Origin: Bemisia tabaci
Lineage: Eukaryota; Arthropoda; Insecta; Hemiptera; Aleyrodidae
Assembly: GCF_918797505.1 (NCBI RefSeq)
Contig: NC_092796.1
Coordinates: 31,444,098-31,508,097, forward strand
Direction: 5' to 3'
DNA length: 64,000 bases
Shown here piece by piece: positions 42,499-54,051 of this stretch. The position numbers were made by a program, and so were the translations under genes. Position 1 is the first letter of the stretch. Every line of letters starts with the position of its first letter. The notes under the pieces were generated by a model. That model worked only from the letters and a program-made list of their open reading frames with translations. It had not been told where the DNA came from and did not search any database.

Positions 42499-42645
42499 AG
42501 GCACGCGGCATGCAGCAGCGTGACACGCGCATTGGCGCCTACAAACCTAACAGGGATACTTCACGCATTGCGCAATGCGTGAAGTATCCCTGTTAGGTTT
42601 GTAGGCGCCACTGCGCATTGCGCGCTGGCTGCATACTGCGTGCCG
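42499..42645. mobile_element. Foldback U with a 78-bp perfect palindromic centre
   Basis: Positions 42533-42610 are a perfect palindrome centred between 42571 and 42572 (TTGC/GCAA), running out to TGGCGCC at the left end and GGCGCCA at the right. Outside it, the arms stay inverted with mismatches (GGCACGCGGCATGCAGC facing GCTGCATACTGCGTGCC). No coding frame. Perfect palindromes of this size are unstable in cloning hosts, so the assembly here should be treated with care. Confidence 0.9.
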
Positions 42646-42823
42646 CTCCGCTCCGTGTTTGGCTCAATAATATTCAAACTCGTTAAGTCAGGGAACGAGG
42701 TTACGTTCCATCGTCCGGGAAGCTACAAAATGTGGCAACAATGCAACGCTCCCTGGACATTTTTCCGGACAATATTTTACGACAATACCCTCAAGAGGCG
42801 TGAAAAGAAGGATCTGTACTTAC
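42646..42823 (-). other. Intron side downstream of the beat-like exon
   Basis: On the minus strand this begins with the donor GTAAGTACAG directly after the exon. A frame reads through for another 11 codons before a TGA at 42791. No second exon is recognisable in the short distance to element U. Confidence 0.6.
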
Positions 42824-43047
42824 GTCGAGGGTGGCTCCGTTGTCGAGGTTGTGCGGGTAGATCTTGAAGGGGGGGTTGCGGCCGCGGACGAACTGGAAGA
42901 TCTTCTTGTTGTTCTTGAGCCACTCGACTTTGTGGAGGGCCTCGATGGCGACGTCGTACTCGCAGTAGAGCGGAGCGCGGTCGCCGAAGAGCACGTAGCG
43001 CGGCGCCCGGAACGTGACGTTCACGTTCATGCCCATCCCGGCCGCGT
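42824..43047 (-). CDS. Internal exon of a Beaten path-like Ig-domain protein (partial)
   Basis: A 224-bp exon with a strong acceptor (TTTGTTTCAG on the minus strand, before 43047) and donor (GTAAGTACAG, after 42824). The frame has two leading bases, then 74 codons, and ends in phase 0. The peptide contains NVNVTFRAPRYVLFGDRAPL, then YCEYDVAIEALHKVEWLKN, then a stretch ending PPFKIYPHNLDNGATLD. This is the first half of an Ig V-type domain: a G-x-x-A-x-L-x-C strand with the first Cys, then the L-x-x-V-x-W-x-K core. The Y-D after the Cys, the F-x-F/Y-R-like strand and the P-P-x-K-I-x-P turn are the pattern of insect Beat proteins, secreted or membrane-anchored axon-guidance ligands that bind Side-family receptors. 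The second Cys would lie in the next exon, which I do not find. Codons are GC-rich, unlike the flanks. Which Beat paralogue it is cannot be told. Confidence 0.8.
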
Positions 43048-43148
43048 CTGAAACAAATCACCAAAGCCGCCCTGTAAACATATCTGTGGCCATCGCCGTC
43101 ACGCCTTTCGGCTCGCCCTCCCTCACCCACACCCCCGCCGAAAATGTG

Positions 43149-43532
43149 CACTGAAAAAAAAACTCCGGCCGTGGGAGCCGCAATTACGGGCTATATAGAC
43201 ATACCGTCCGTTCCGGGCTCAAAGGCCGAAAATTCCGGCTGCTGGAACCGTAGCTTCGGCCTCTGAACCCGGAGCGATCGAGGCTACGGCTCCAGCAGCC
43301 GGAATTTTCGGCCTTTGAGCCCGGAACGGACGGTATGTCTATATGGACTGAATTTTGCAATTTGGAACTATAAATTCGATCTGGCTCATCTGAGAAAATA
43401 CTTATGTGCTTGGGGGAACTAATGGCTCATACGTTGTTTTTAAACCGGGCCAGAATTTATAGTTCCAAATTGCAAAATGCAGTCTACATAGTCCGTAATT
43501 GCGGCTCCCATGGCCGGAGTTTTTTTTCAGTG
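43149..43532. mobile_element. Foldback Z, copy 1, with nested element L
   Basis: CACTGAAAAAAAAACTCCGG, then CCGTGGGAGCCGCAATTACG, at the left faces CGTAATTGCGGCTCCCATGG, then CCGGAGTTTTTTTTCAGTG, at the right. Inner arms (ATAGACATACCGTCCGTTCC facing GGAACGGACGGTATGTCTAT, and AATTCCGGCTGCTGG) are near perfect. The right arm is split by element L (about 43347-43494). It lies about 100 bp upstream of the beat-like exon, on the acceptor side. Confidence 0.88.
43347..43494. mobile_element. Element L nested in Z
   Basis: ACTGAATTTTGCAATTTGGA, then ACTATAAATTC, faces GAATTTATAGTTCCAAATTG, then CAAAATGCAGT. The left arm of Z shows what the right arm looked like before insertion (complement reads GTCTATATAGCCCGTAATTG). 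A diverged relative is at 57055-57193. Confidence 0.8.
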
Positions 43533-43639
43533 TGGCATGACCCCATATAGTAGCATCTACTACTAAAAAATACTTTTAAAAACTCATAAATTTCAATGTG
43601 GAAAACCTCGGAGTGTTTTGACGATAACGGGAATACACT

Positions 43640-43839
43640 CACTGAAAAAACATTATGGTATATATAGACATACTGTCCGTTCCGAGCTTAGAGACCGAAA
43701 GTTCCGGGTGCTGAAGCCGTAGCTTCGATTGCTACGGGTGCTGCGCCTGGAACTTCCGGCCTCTGGGCCCGGTACGGTATGTCTATATTGCCCGTAAGTA
43801 CGGAAGCCACGGCCAGAGTTTTTTTTTTTTTTTTCAGTG
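43640..43839. mobile_element. Foldback Z, copy 2
   Basis: CACTGAAAAAAC, then ATAGACATACTGTCCGTTCC and CCGAAAGTTCCGGGTGCTG, at the left; AACTTCCGGCCTCTGGGCCC, GGTACGGTATGTCTATATTG, GGCCAGAGTTTTTTTTTTTT and CAGTG at the right. About 70-85 percent identical to copy 1, with no nested insert. Its left flank ends in ACACT, which may be part of the target. Confidence 0.8.
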
Positions 43840-45900
43840 TATTAAAAATCGAGGAGTGAAAGAAGCCGGTTGCAAAACTTCAGCTACAGCAAAAAGAAAA
43901 TTGGCTTTTGTAAAAAATGGCTCAAAATTACGATAAGCGCGCCGAAAAAGTCTAAAATATGCCCTTCACTCCGCAATTAGTGTAAGAAATGTGCATTATT
44001 TGCCTTCCCGCTTCAATACACTACCACAGCATGGGTGAACATATCGTAAGAGGAGTCTTTTCGTTCAACCCTGTCGGACAAGGATGCTACGCAATATTCA
44101 GCATGGCCGCAGCCAACCTACCAAAATACACATGACGAGATGGGATTTTATCAACCGTCGTGTTTACATTTAAAGTTTCCTTGCGTTGATAAAGACCATG
44201 GTGCTTTTTCACGATTTCCGCGCGGAAGCGGGAGCCATGTTAAAAATCGCGCAGCATCCTCGTGCGCAAGGGTTGAATGGAACGGCTTCTCTCACGAAAA
44301 GTTTAAACCTGTGCCGTGGTATCGTTTTTGAAGCGGAAAACTTTAAAAAACGCATATTTCTTACGCAGATTGTGAAGTCAGGAGTCAATTTCAGACTTTC
44401 CCGATGCGTTCATCGTGATTTTTGAGTCACATTCTAAAAGAAATAACTCTTATTTTTGCTCTAGCTGAAGTTTGCAACAGGTTCATTTGGTGCCAGATTC
44501 TATACAGCGCCTAGAAGCCCCGAGTGATATGAATTTATTGAAATTTTACGAGTTTTTAATTTTTCACTTATTATAAATTTTGATAACAATTTTACGCGTA
44601 ATTTTAATTCTGTATGTTCTGTCGGTCAAAGTTTACTTTGCGTTTTGTATCGATGTACAATATTTTTCAGATATGCACTGGTAAGAGTTCAAATGCATGT
44701 ACTTCGACTGTGACGCTGCAAAATTCACAAATCTATTCAATTTTTACAAACCAAAATAGTCCAAATGTCAGAAATTTTGCTGCGTCGCAATTTGAGATAC
44801 GTGTCAATTGCCAACGCGAGCTGTTGCCCTGCGTTATTGCTAAAATATATGCTTATGGGCCATCGTTTAAATGCCAAGGAAAGCGCAAATTACTAGGCGT
44901 TAGTTCCAAGAAATACAGTTGATTCGCGAAAATTTCCAACTTTAATTTATTTATCCAGGAAATGCTGGGCCATACGCGCGGTAAGCGGGCGCGCCTTGCC
45001 CCGCAGTTGCATGCAGTTTCTTGGAAGCAAAGTTTCGCAATGAATGATGCAGAGGTGGCAGCTTCCGTTAACACTTGGTTCAGGAACATGGAGAAAGAGC
45101 TTTGAAAAGAGGGTATGATGAAGTTGTTGCATCAGTATGAAAAATTCAAGAACCTGGCGGGTGACTTCGTGGAAGAAATAGGCAAGGTACCCCAAAGAAA
45201 TCTAAAACCCTTTTCAATTATCCTATAACTCCATTATACTTTTCTGAAGTTTCGAATTTTTATCAGAAACACAATGGTGCCTCTGGCCTGTTTAGAATCA
45301 CCCGCTGCCAAGCTCAGAAAGCTCTTAAAATGAGTCTATTGCACACAAGAAATGCAGTCAGGTAGGGGGTCTTTTTACAGGTAAAATTTCTCGAAAATCA
45401 CTGAGGATAAGTCGCAGGCTGTCAGCAATCGCCGGCAGTTTGCAAACGGCATGCGTGTTTTCTCGTCAAATTGCAATAATTCGCATCGACAAAGTGAAGG
45501 TTTCATTGTACAAAACTTCAAGACTATCATCTCGGCTTCAAGCGCCTTCAAACCTCTATGATGCTCTCCGATTCACCAGGCAGTTAGTTTAGTTGCCTAT
45601 TCGAACCAAACCCAACTTAGGTCACTGATTTAATGAGCACACGCAGTTAGTTGAGTCATGATTGTGTTAGCTGGTACCATGCATTCATCGGTACTTTCTC
45701 TCTTGTTTCTTTATACTTCTGAATTTTAAATTCTTTTATTCAACAGGGATAAATTGCAATTAGCCGGCGAGTGCTAATTGCCTGCAACAGATACATAAAG
45801 AAGCCTGAAATCAACTCGCGAAATTTAAGTAGTTTATATCACGCTTTTCCGAATTTCCCGCATTCGCGGATGGAAACTCCCCCCTTTCTGCATCCCAACC
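43840..45900. other. No gene recognised
   Basis: AT-rich sequence with open frames up to about 100 codons, none with a motif. If the beat-like gene continues, this is its upstream intron (minus strand). No core promoter or signal-peptide exon was recognised. Confidence 0.4.
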
Positions 45901-47041
45901 CTTGGAAATCGTCGACATTTAAGAGCATCCAACATGCTTGCGTCAATTGAATTAATTTTTTTTATCTTTTTTTTTATTTTTCAGAATATTATACAACCAC
46001 CTTTTACAAAGTGTTAATTATCTCCTTTTTACAAATATAATAACTTATAAATTGGCTAACGTAAAATTTTCATTTTTAGCTTTAACTTGTATAACCCATT
46101 CACGCACAACACCCAGACTACATACAAAAATTGAATTAAAGAAAGCGTTGATTAGTAACACCATTTCATCACTGTATGATGAGTTGAACCTAACACCTCT
46201 GCTATTTATACAGTGCTTCAGTTAATTTCGTCATGAAAAATTACCAAGTATTAGACGACCTTCCTTCTCTCTTTCTTCCCTTGAATTTTTTCGGGAGAAC
46301 AGGGAGATGGAGGATGGGGCCTGGATCCGCCTCTGTGATTGATCCAGGAAAAATAATGAAGACGTAGAAAATGTGCAATCCATGCACCCGTTGTTTCACG
46401 CGGTGGATAGCGAGGAAACAACGAGGAACACGTAAGTATTTCGCGAAGCCACGAAGACGTGTTTCGGGAACGAAGCCGGGCACGTTTCGGCGGAAACGAA
46501 GTAGGAACGGAGACGAGTTAATGTTTCGGGAACGACAGACCCGGGCCCGCGCCGCGCCCTCTCCTCACCTTGGCCCCGAAATCAATTACCCTCCCTTTCG
46601 CTCGTGATTAATTGAAGTTGATCAAGTCTGCTCACATGTTAATGTTCCTCATTCATGATGCTTTGCGAACATCTATAGCACCCCGACCTCCCCCCCCACC
46701 CCCTCGCCTCCCTCCCACGTGCTCGCCCGTTAACAAAACCGACTCCTCGCGCCTCGCCCCCGGGGAGGGGGTGGGGTTCCCCTGGGGGGATGAAATTACC
46801 CGAATTTGTTTACGGAACGCCTGCGGTGGAGTTTTACCCACGCTTCGACACACGAGCAACACCAGGTATTTATTTCCAGGTTCATTGATAGTGGGGGTTT
46901 AGGGAACACGTCGCAACTAAAGTCCGTGCAAATACATTAGACACGGTTTTTGAAAGGGCATTTGCTCGCTCACTGTAAGTGGCGATGTTTAGACGTAATT
47001 AAACGGGTTCTTTACCGGAGAGCGTGAAACCAACATTTCAG
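45901..47041. other. No gene recognised; GC-rich part at 46400-46870
   Basis: The GC-rich part contains C runs (46680-46710) and G-rich runs (46755-46790). Frames on both strands are composition-driven. No splice-flanked coding segment was recognised. Confidence 0.4.
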
Positions 47042-47472
47042 AAACGGGTCAGTTGTGCTAGTCACAGAATCGTGTTTTGGTGTTTGATTCTTGTAGATCG
47101 GCTAAAAATAAGAAGATCCGTTGAAACAGCAACTTTCTACATTTATATAACCGAGATATCGAGCTTTGAAAAGTTCTGTTGACGTCATCCACCGTGGTGG
47201 TGACGCCCTTGGTTTCTTTCACCATTCGTTGATCCGAATTTCACGTTGAATCATGGATTGACCAAAGTGAGGTCAGAGAGACCAATGGTTTCACTACCAC
47301 GGTGAATGACGTCATAAACCGAAGTTTTCTTCGAAGTTCGTCATAAACCGAAGTTGTGATATCACGGATAATATTGAACGTAGAGAGTTGCAGTTTGGAC
47401 GAATCTTATTATTTTTAGCTAGTTTACAAGCATTAAGCATCAAAACACGATTCTGTGACCAGCGCACCTGAC
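47042..47472. mobile_element. Family K foldback, two-arm copy
   Basis: GAAACGGGTCAGTTGTGCTA, then GTCACAGAATCGTGTTTTGG, TTGATTCTTGTAGATCGGCT and GAGATATCGAGCTTTGAAAA, is the left arm. The right arm (to CACGATTCTGTGACCAGCGC, ACCTGACCC) is its inverted copy. About 430 bp. Confidence 0.8.
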
Positions 47473-48574
47473 CCATTGAGTTTTTGACGGAATAAAGGAG
47501 GATCTTACTACCGAACGGTTTAACAGAATTGTTCTTTAAACATCTCATTTTAACACTCGAACATCTGATTTAGGGGGATAGGCGAAAGTTTCGAGACACC
47601 TTTTCCTGCGCAGGGTACTTCCTAATGATAAACGCCGTGATTAAGGGCAGAAAATATGATTTATACTGTCATTCAACATTCATGCTACTTGATTTTCATG
47701 GTGCCGTGAGCAATTTTTTGAGAGAAGGACGTACTTACAAAAAGTTTTAAAAAAAGCGAAGATTTATTTCCGACGTTATTCTATTAAATTTTATTCTAAA
47801 TTTCTAAAAATTGTCCTTTTAATGAGACTTTGTTAAGAATCTGATTAGATCTCTCTTAAAATTAGTCACGATATGAATCACGAGGCTTCACTTGCGCATG
47901 TTAGAATTTCCTAAAATCTCATTGATTTTCTCTGTTCATCAAGGGGAATAAAATGAAAACAAATCCCACAGTATTAACGCGAAAATTTCTCGAATTTTCA
48001 ATGAAATTAAATTATTTGTATAATTCACAATTAGACGACGACGTGATCCTATTTCCGACGCTTCCCTCGGAATAAAAAATTCCCCGACTTTACCGGGTTT
48101 TTTTTTCAATAAATATTTTCTGACGGTTCTTGATTTTTTTCGGGCAGTCGCAACCCTGTTTACATATGTATGACAACGAATGCACGGGAAAATCAGCATT
48201 CCGCGCGCGTTTCAACGGTCCTGGTTGGTGGAAAATCTGTTCGACCGGCAACCTTCATCCTCTATCCTCCATCCGGGATGCATTAATTATTTGCAAATAT
48301 TTATCGCCCATACGTGGAGGCTCCCTCTCCTGCGCCAAGGTACGCTGCTGGAGTTATGAGCTGAAATTTCGAAATTAATTTTAGCGTCGGGAATATATCA
48401 CTCCGGGACACTGGAGTGAACCTCCCTGTATCTTCGGTGCATTGCATCAGTTGTGATTTCGTTGTATTTTTAGCATAGCGTTGGGATGGTGACTCGGTTG
48501 GACTGGTTACCTAACAGCAAAAAAAGAAAGAAGAAGAAGAAAAAATGGGGGGGAAAATCGGTCGCTCGGTATCA
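47473..48574. other. No gene recognised
   Basis: AT-rich sequence with short frames only and no repeat partner that I could see. Confidence 0.4.
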
Positions 48575-49180
48575 AATGGACCGAGTTCACCAGGGAGGAA
48601 CCAGCCTACATTAAGATGAAACTGAGGAAAAGAGGAAACGTAGAAGAGGAACCAACCCACATAAAGATAAAACTGAGGAAAAGAGGAAAAGGAGAGGAGG
48701 AACCAACCCACATTAAGATGAAACTGAGGAAAAGAGAAAATGAGAGGAGGAATCAACTCACATAAAGATGAAACTGAGGAAAAGAGAGAAAGGAGAGGAG
48801 GAACCAACCCACATGAAGATGAAACTGAGGAAAAGAGGAAAAGGAGAGGAGGAACTGACCCACATAAAGATGAAACTGAGGAAAAGAGGAAAAGGAGAGG
48901 AGGAACCAACCCGCATAAACATGAAACGGAGGAAAAGAGGAAAAGGAGAGGAGGAACCAACCCACATTAAGATGAAACTGAGGGAAAAAGGTTTGAAGTT
49001 TTATTCCTGCATTATACTCAATATAAAAAATAAACTTCGACTCTTCCCTTCATAAACCAATTTCTTTCATCAACAATCAGTTTTTGGCAGGAGATAATGT
49101 ACAACTAGAGGAACTCAAAATCATTCTTAACTCATTTTTTTCGAAAAGGTGGGTTGGTGCCTTTCTAAAAAACTCGGTTT
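48575..49180. mobile_element. Family M element expanded by a minisatellite
   Basis: AAATGGACCGAGTTCACCAG, then GGAGGAACCAGCC, is an M-type left end. GGTGGGTTGGTGCCTTTCTA, then AAAAACTCGGTTT, is the inverted right end. The added length compared with the 29851 copy is the tandem array that begins at the left terminus. Confidence 0.75.
48597..48990. repeat. 51-bp minisatellite, about 7.5 units
   Basis: The unit is GAGGAACCAACCCACATAAA, GATGAAACTGAGGAAAAGAG, then GAAAAGGAGAG, strongly purine-rich. Unit boundaries recur every 50-51 bases (48600, 48651, 48702, 48752, 48803, 48854, 48905, 48956). Because 51 is a multiple of three and the unit has few stops, long frames with 17-residue repeats appear on both strands. 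They are not genes. Confidence 0.93.
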
Positions 49181-50570
49181 ATGTGTACGGATGAGGCTAG
49201 GCTAATGTGTCACACAAGACAGCCGTAAGTGCAAACAAGCAGTAAGCTCCAACGCATTCGCGTCGGAAAGCGGCTCTGGCGACGGTAGTTGTAGTCAAGA
49301 ATGAGGGCCTAGACACATTTTGTCATTGATGTACAATCCGACAACTGTCGATTCATGTTTTGTAACTTAGCAGATTTACAAAGCCGGTGTATAAATGTGT
49401 ATTGGCCCTTGATATGCAGAATGCATGGCACTATCACTTGTTGTATACTTTTAATTTTGAAGGCTCTAGTGATCATCTTCTTTTTTTGTCAAATAACTAG
49501 TTTGTGCAACAATAAGACTGAAACTGACTCTAACTGAAATTTTGTCTTTTTAGATATTTGGTTATTTTGCATTTATTAGATTGTATATTTTCACAGCCCT
49601 GTGATAAGAAACTTTGGAATGCATGGTTGATAAGTCGTTTAGCGAGGCTGCAAAAAATCTGCATTTTTATATCTGAAACTGTAGGTAATGAATTTTTATA
49701 TAATTGTAAGTCATGTGTTTGTACACATGCACCACTACAGCTTACATATTTATTACATGAATAATAACAAGTACCGTTTACCACACACACAACGAAGAAC
49801 GAGGCGCTACAGACGAGTCCGTCCAGGACAAGTTAAAAAAATTCCCATGAGCCTAGTGACGTAGGTTAAGGGGCCCGTTCGCCAAAACTAATCGGAACTT
49901 TATGAATAAATTGCTCCATTTAAAAATCAAAACAATATCGAATTGCGATATATTACACGGATAAGATAGGGCTATGTCCTGTCGTAAGCGGCGACATAGA
50001 GTCGATGTCATTTCAATAATCGCCCCGATGGCCACGATAGTTGTTCAACGTTTACGGTTTCCTTGGTAACCTTTGTTTGCTATCAGCTGATATCGAGTAA
50101 TATGCCTAGGAAGCTCCAACCACTGCATTCTTCCAAAAAACCGCGAAAACTTTAAAATTCAAAATTTCAAATTTTGAACGTAAAGTACATTTTTTCCATC
50201 ACGAGATTAAAGCACAGACAAGTTTTGAATTATTGACTGTATCACCATGATTCCAAAAATACACTACACAACATAGCATTGGCTAACAATAAAACAATAT
50301 GCAATAAAATAAAGTCATGACAAGGTACATAGTCGAAAATGGCGCCGATTCCCATCAACCAACGCGCGGTCTCTCCAATGTAACATGGTCCATTGATCAA
50401 CGCCATTGATACTCCTCAGCTGGGACCGTCCGGAATAGCAGCTCTAGTGCAAGCAACAGAGCCGCTAAAATGAAGTTTTGAGGAAACGGGTTCAGTAGCG
50501 TCTGAGCAACTTTTATTGAAAGAAGCCTCCGTGGTTTGTCACCCAAGGCCGCTCGTAAATTATCATACCA
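49181..50570. other. No gene recognised
   Basis: Single-copy-looking DNA. Short frames at 49355-49790 on both strands lack motifs. A family D-like block (CTCCATTTAAAAATC near 49915) is too short to call. Confidence 0.4.
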
Positions 50571-50572
50571 AA

Positions 50573-50663
50573 ACGGGTTAAGGCGATTTGTAATTCGCAG
50601 CCTCCCTCATTTGAGCTACGAAAATGACGGATGAAGATACAATTTGCTCGCCTTAACCGCTCG
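50573..50663. mobile_element. Small terminal-inverted-repeat element
   Basis: CGGGTTAAGGCGATTTGTAA at the left faces ATACAATTTGCTCGCCTTAA, then CCGC, at the right, around about 50 bases. Only one copy is in the window, so the class is unknown. Confidence 0.45.
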
Positions 50664-52454
50664 ACATTATCTCTTTAAAACATTGAAACATTGAAAAGAG
50701 TAATCTGTTGAAATGTCAATACCAATTTTTCATCCCTGATCAAAAAAATTGCTCCTTTAAAAATGTTGCCACCATGATCTAAGGTCCCTTTTTTGGAGCT
50801 TGGTTAAATATTTTATTTTACCTACCTATTTAACACGAAGAAGTTTCTCGAGCATTGAAATATTTGCAACTTCCATTTTTGGTCAAATAAGGGTGCAACA
50901 AGATTAGTTTGCCGATTAAACTGGCACCTATGCTGACGGATATGACATAAAATTTTATTCTTGTTGTTGTTGTGGTAGTGGGTGGTTTTATGCCAAGATT
51001 TGATGGATTAATCTGTGTTTTTTCCTCATGCGCATTTACGATTCTGACGAAAGAGTGGAAACCAACAAAATCCGTTAGAAATGAGATTGCTCTAAAATTA
51101 TACTTGGACTTAAAAATTTATGTGTTTTTTCATTTCATTCGTTGAAGATTAATCTCTGGTCGTCATGACGGCCTAACTGCATTAAGTAAGTGAATTCTGA
51201 GAAACGATTCACACAATTAAATTGCAAAAATAAAAGTTTTGATTGCATCATTTCTGAGAGGTCGATTTAAAAAGGCACTGTTGTCAGATAGTGTTCGATT
51301 ATATTGGGGAAAATTGCCAATATTTGACTGCGAGCAAGGTTGCATATTTTCTTATAAGTTTATATACACTTTTCGATTCATCCCCATTTTATATTTTATC
51401 CGAGAAAATTTAAAACCATCCAAATGTATCCCGTATGTATTAGAAAAGCGCACAAAATTAGTTACGGTGAAACATGAGTCACACAAAAACATTTAAGGAA
51501 TATGTTTATTTTTCAGACGTAAACCAAAAATAAAAATATTTTTTCAACATTTAAAAGAGGTTTTCCAGAACTACGTATTTCCAAGTTGTTTCTCATACTT
51601 TTGAAATTTTATATTTCCTAAAAAAGTTCTTTCAGACAAAAAAAAGTAGGTTTTAAAACCAACTTGCTTCTTGGTGTGCTATTAGTGTGAATCGAATGTT
51701 TTGCGTCGATACTGCAACTCGTGAATCACTCTTGAGCGCTGTCGATAAAATACGTGACGCCAAAAAAAAATTTCTGTGCGGAAAAATTTCTCACTGCGCA
51801 AGGCTGCAGATCCATTTTAAAAAAGAAAACCTAGAAGAAGTCGCGTCGCACGGTGGATCAAATCCTTGGAAGAAGTCGGGCATGGAATTTTTGGCAAAAA
51901 TGGTCAACTTTTTCGTTACTATCGTCACAATTTTAATTGTGAGAGGTGCCTTTCACAGAAAATTTCACGAGAAAACCAATGAAACCCCTTTAAGAACCTT
52001 AAAGATTTGTATAATTGGAATTATAAGCTTTTAAAGATTCCAAAGTTTATCCGACTCCCCCCAAAGACTCATTCCATTGTGCGTCGGTCCAATCGCCAGA
52101 GTTGCCACAAAATTTGGAAAATGAAATTCCCTGACATTTCCCCGACCTATTTTGGTAAAAATTCCAGACATCTGAAGATATGACAGATGGTTAAGAGGAC
52201 ATAATTTAAAACGCAGGTTTCAGGCAAAATTTGTCGTTCGAAACCTCAAACACATTCTAGAAAGCAAACAAAGGTGATTTAACATTTTCCCTGACATTTC
52301 CCGGTTTTCTCTGACTTTATAAATTTCCCTGACATTTCTCGGTATTACCTGACTGTGACAACTCTGAATCGCGGCTATTTTTACCTGCGTCTCCTCCCGC
52401 TCCGTGGGACGATTGCGGCGCCAACTGATTCCGGAAAGACCTAAACTCATCCCT
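50664..52454. other. No gene recognised
   Basis: AT-rich sequence. A 115-codon plus-strand frame (51687-52034) and others have no motif. No repeat partner was recognised. Confidence 0.4.
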
Positions 52455-52564
52455 GCGGGTCGATTGTTGAATCGTAATCAGATGAGTTTGATCGATAACT
52501 CCCTATCTTCACAATGCTATTAATCGATCAAGGTCATTCGATAACGATTCAACAATCGACCCGC
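52455..52564. mobile_element. Short palindromic element W (110 bp)
   Basis: GCGGGTCGATTGTTGAATCG at the left faces CGATTCAACAATCGACCCGC at the right, a 20-bp perfect outer repeat. The arms continue inward with mismatches (TTTGATCGATAACTC and ATTAATCGATCAAGG). It is a single copy here. Confidence 0.75.
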
Positions 52565-53213
52565 TGGTCGCGGAAAGGGACGCGCGGGCGGACAGCGTAA
52601 AGACGTCAGAGGCGTGGGAGGGCGCTGCGGTCGGCGTCTCGGCTCAAAGCGAGGGCTCTCCAGACGGGCCCGTCAAAGGGACGCTTAAAAAAATCCCCGC
52701 GCCTTATACCGTCCCGCCCGATCCCGGCCTCGCAGAATCCCCTCGACCCTTGCGTTCGACGGCTCCGTCAGCTCGTATTTACATGATTTTTACGCCGAAC
52801 CCGAGGAAACATGAAACCAAGACCCTGAAACTGACCTCGTCCAGGGATTCCGAACGTCCCGCAGGTGACTTCTATTCGCTTTGCGCTCGAGTTTATGCTT
52901 CATGTTCGGAATGCTTGATTATTTCGATTCCCTCTTAACCGCGGAGGAATTTTCTGATTAGGAAGACAAGTGAGGGGCATGAAGAACAGGGCGCAAAAGG
53001 GCATCTCGTAGACTAAGATAGATAAAGACAGTCTGTAAGAGCCTTGAAAATTCATTATTTTTAACTTCCTCAAAATGGGACGAAAAGTTTATTTGACAAA
53101 AAAATTGGACCAAACGTCCTGTAACCCTTCTCGACTCTCTCGTGAAAAGCGACGGGCAGATTTCAGCAGTGCGATGAGTGAACGAGTCGGAGAGGGTGCT
53201 CAGCTCTTTTAAA
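52565..53213. other. GC-rich segment, no gene recognised
   Basis: The region 52565-52760 is GC-rich and CpG-rich, with CCTTATACCGTCCCGCCC near 52702. It could be promoter-like, but no TATA or initiator arrangement was convincing, and no coding exon follows. Confidence 0.35.
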
Positions 53214-53464
53214 TGGATTGCGTTAAGCAGAAAGAAACCAAGCCACATCGGTTATTGCCAAATTTAATTTGACACTCTAATTTTTTACATTAAAACGGCT
53301 GTGTGGATATTTGTGTAAATTTCAGTGAATTTTCTGCATAATACAAGACAAATCCCTTTAAACCTAAAGGAATCATCACGAACATTCTCTTGAGAAAAAT
53401 TAAATTACCCAAATTTTGGCGATAGCTGATGCGGCTTGGTTCCTTTCTGCTGAACGCGGTCCAA
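53214..53464. mobile_element. Family M terminal-inverted-repeat element
   Basis: TGGATTGCGTTAAGCAGAAA, then GAAACCAAGCCACATCGG, at the left faces GATGCGGCTTGGTTCCTTTC, then TGCTGAACGCGGTCC, at the right. About 251 bp, the size of the copy at 29851. Confidence 0.8.
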
Positions 53465-54038
53465 ATAAGGATATGTATACGTAAAATGGAATGAGAAGAA
53501 GTCTTCGAACTGAGAAATGGAGGTGAGGGAGATGAACGAAGGGAGAGAGGAAAGTTACTGTGTTCGGATAGACTTCCTGTTCAAGAATTTATGGCGGGCT
53601 TAAAGTTTGAGTAAAGTTTTTGAAAAATCGTTTCACGCTCTGACATAAACTTTCAAATTGGCCTTTCGCTGAGAATACCAAACGATGAGGTGGATAATGT
53701 ATCGCAGCTTGTAACTTTTTTCGTTTCACAAAACGGAAAGATGCCGAAGATACAAATATATAATCATTGCTGTGATGATAAGTATATCTCTGTAAAGACG
53801 TTAATAGCCTGAGTCGCTGAATGTCTCAAAATTATAATAACTAACTAACTAAATCTGACAAACGCTACTCACCAGTTATGAATTGGCACAGCAAGAAGAA
53901 GAATCTCAATTTTCCACCCTTGCTCCTCAGATGGAACCTCAAAATATCCCTGAAACAGATGTAAAAAATGTTCGGATGAGTTTTGAAAAGAAATAATAAA
54001 TAAATTAACATATGATCAAGGAAGAGGACCTGGAAGCG
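53465..54038. other. No gene recognised
   Basis: AT-rich sequence without notable frames or repeats. Confidence 0.4.
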
Positions 54039-54051
54039 AAATGTTCAGGTT

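Noticed and set aside
42791..42823. Extension of the beat-like frame past the donor to TGA
   Set aside because: The donor GTAAGTACAG is strong, and the extra 11 residues do not fit the Ig pattern, so the exon is taken to end at 42824.
48511..49055. Open frames of 70-149 codons on both strands with 17-residue repeats
   Set aside because: The 51-bp minisatellite unit is a multiple of three, which creates repeating frames on both strands. There is no splice or start support.
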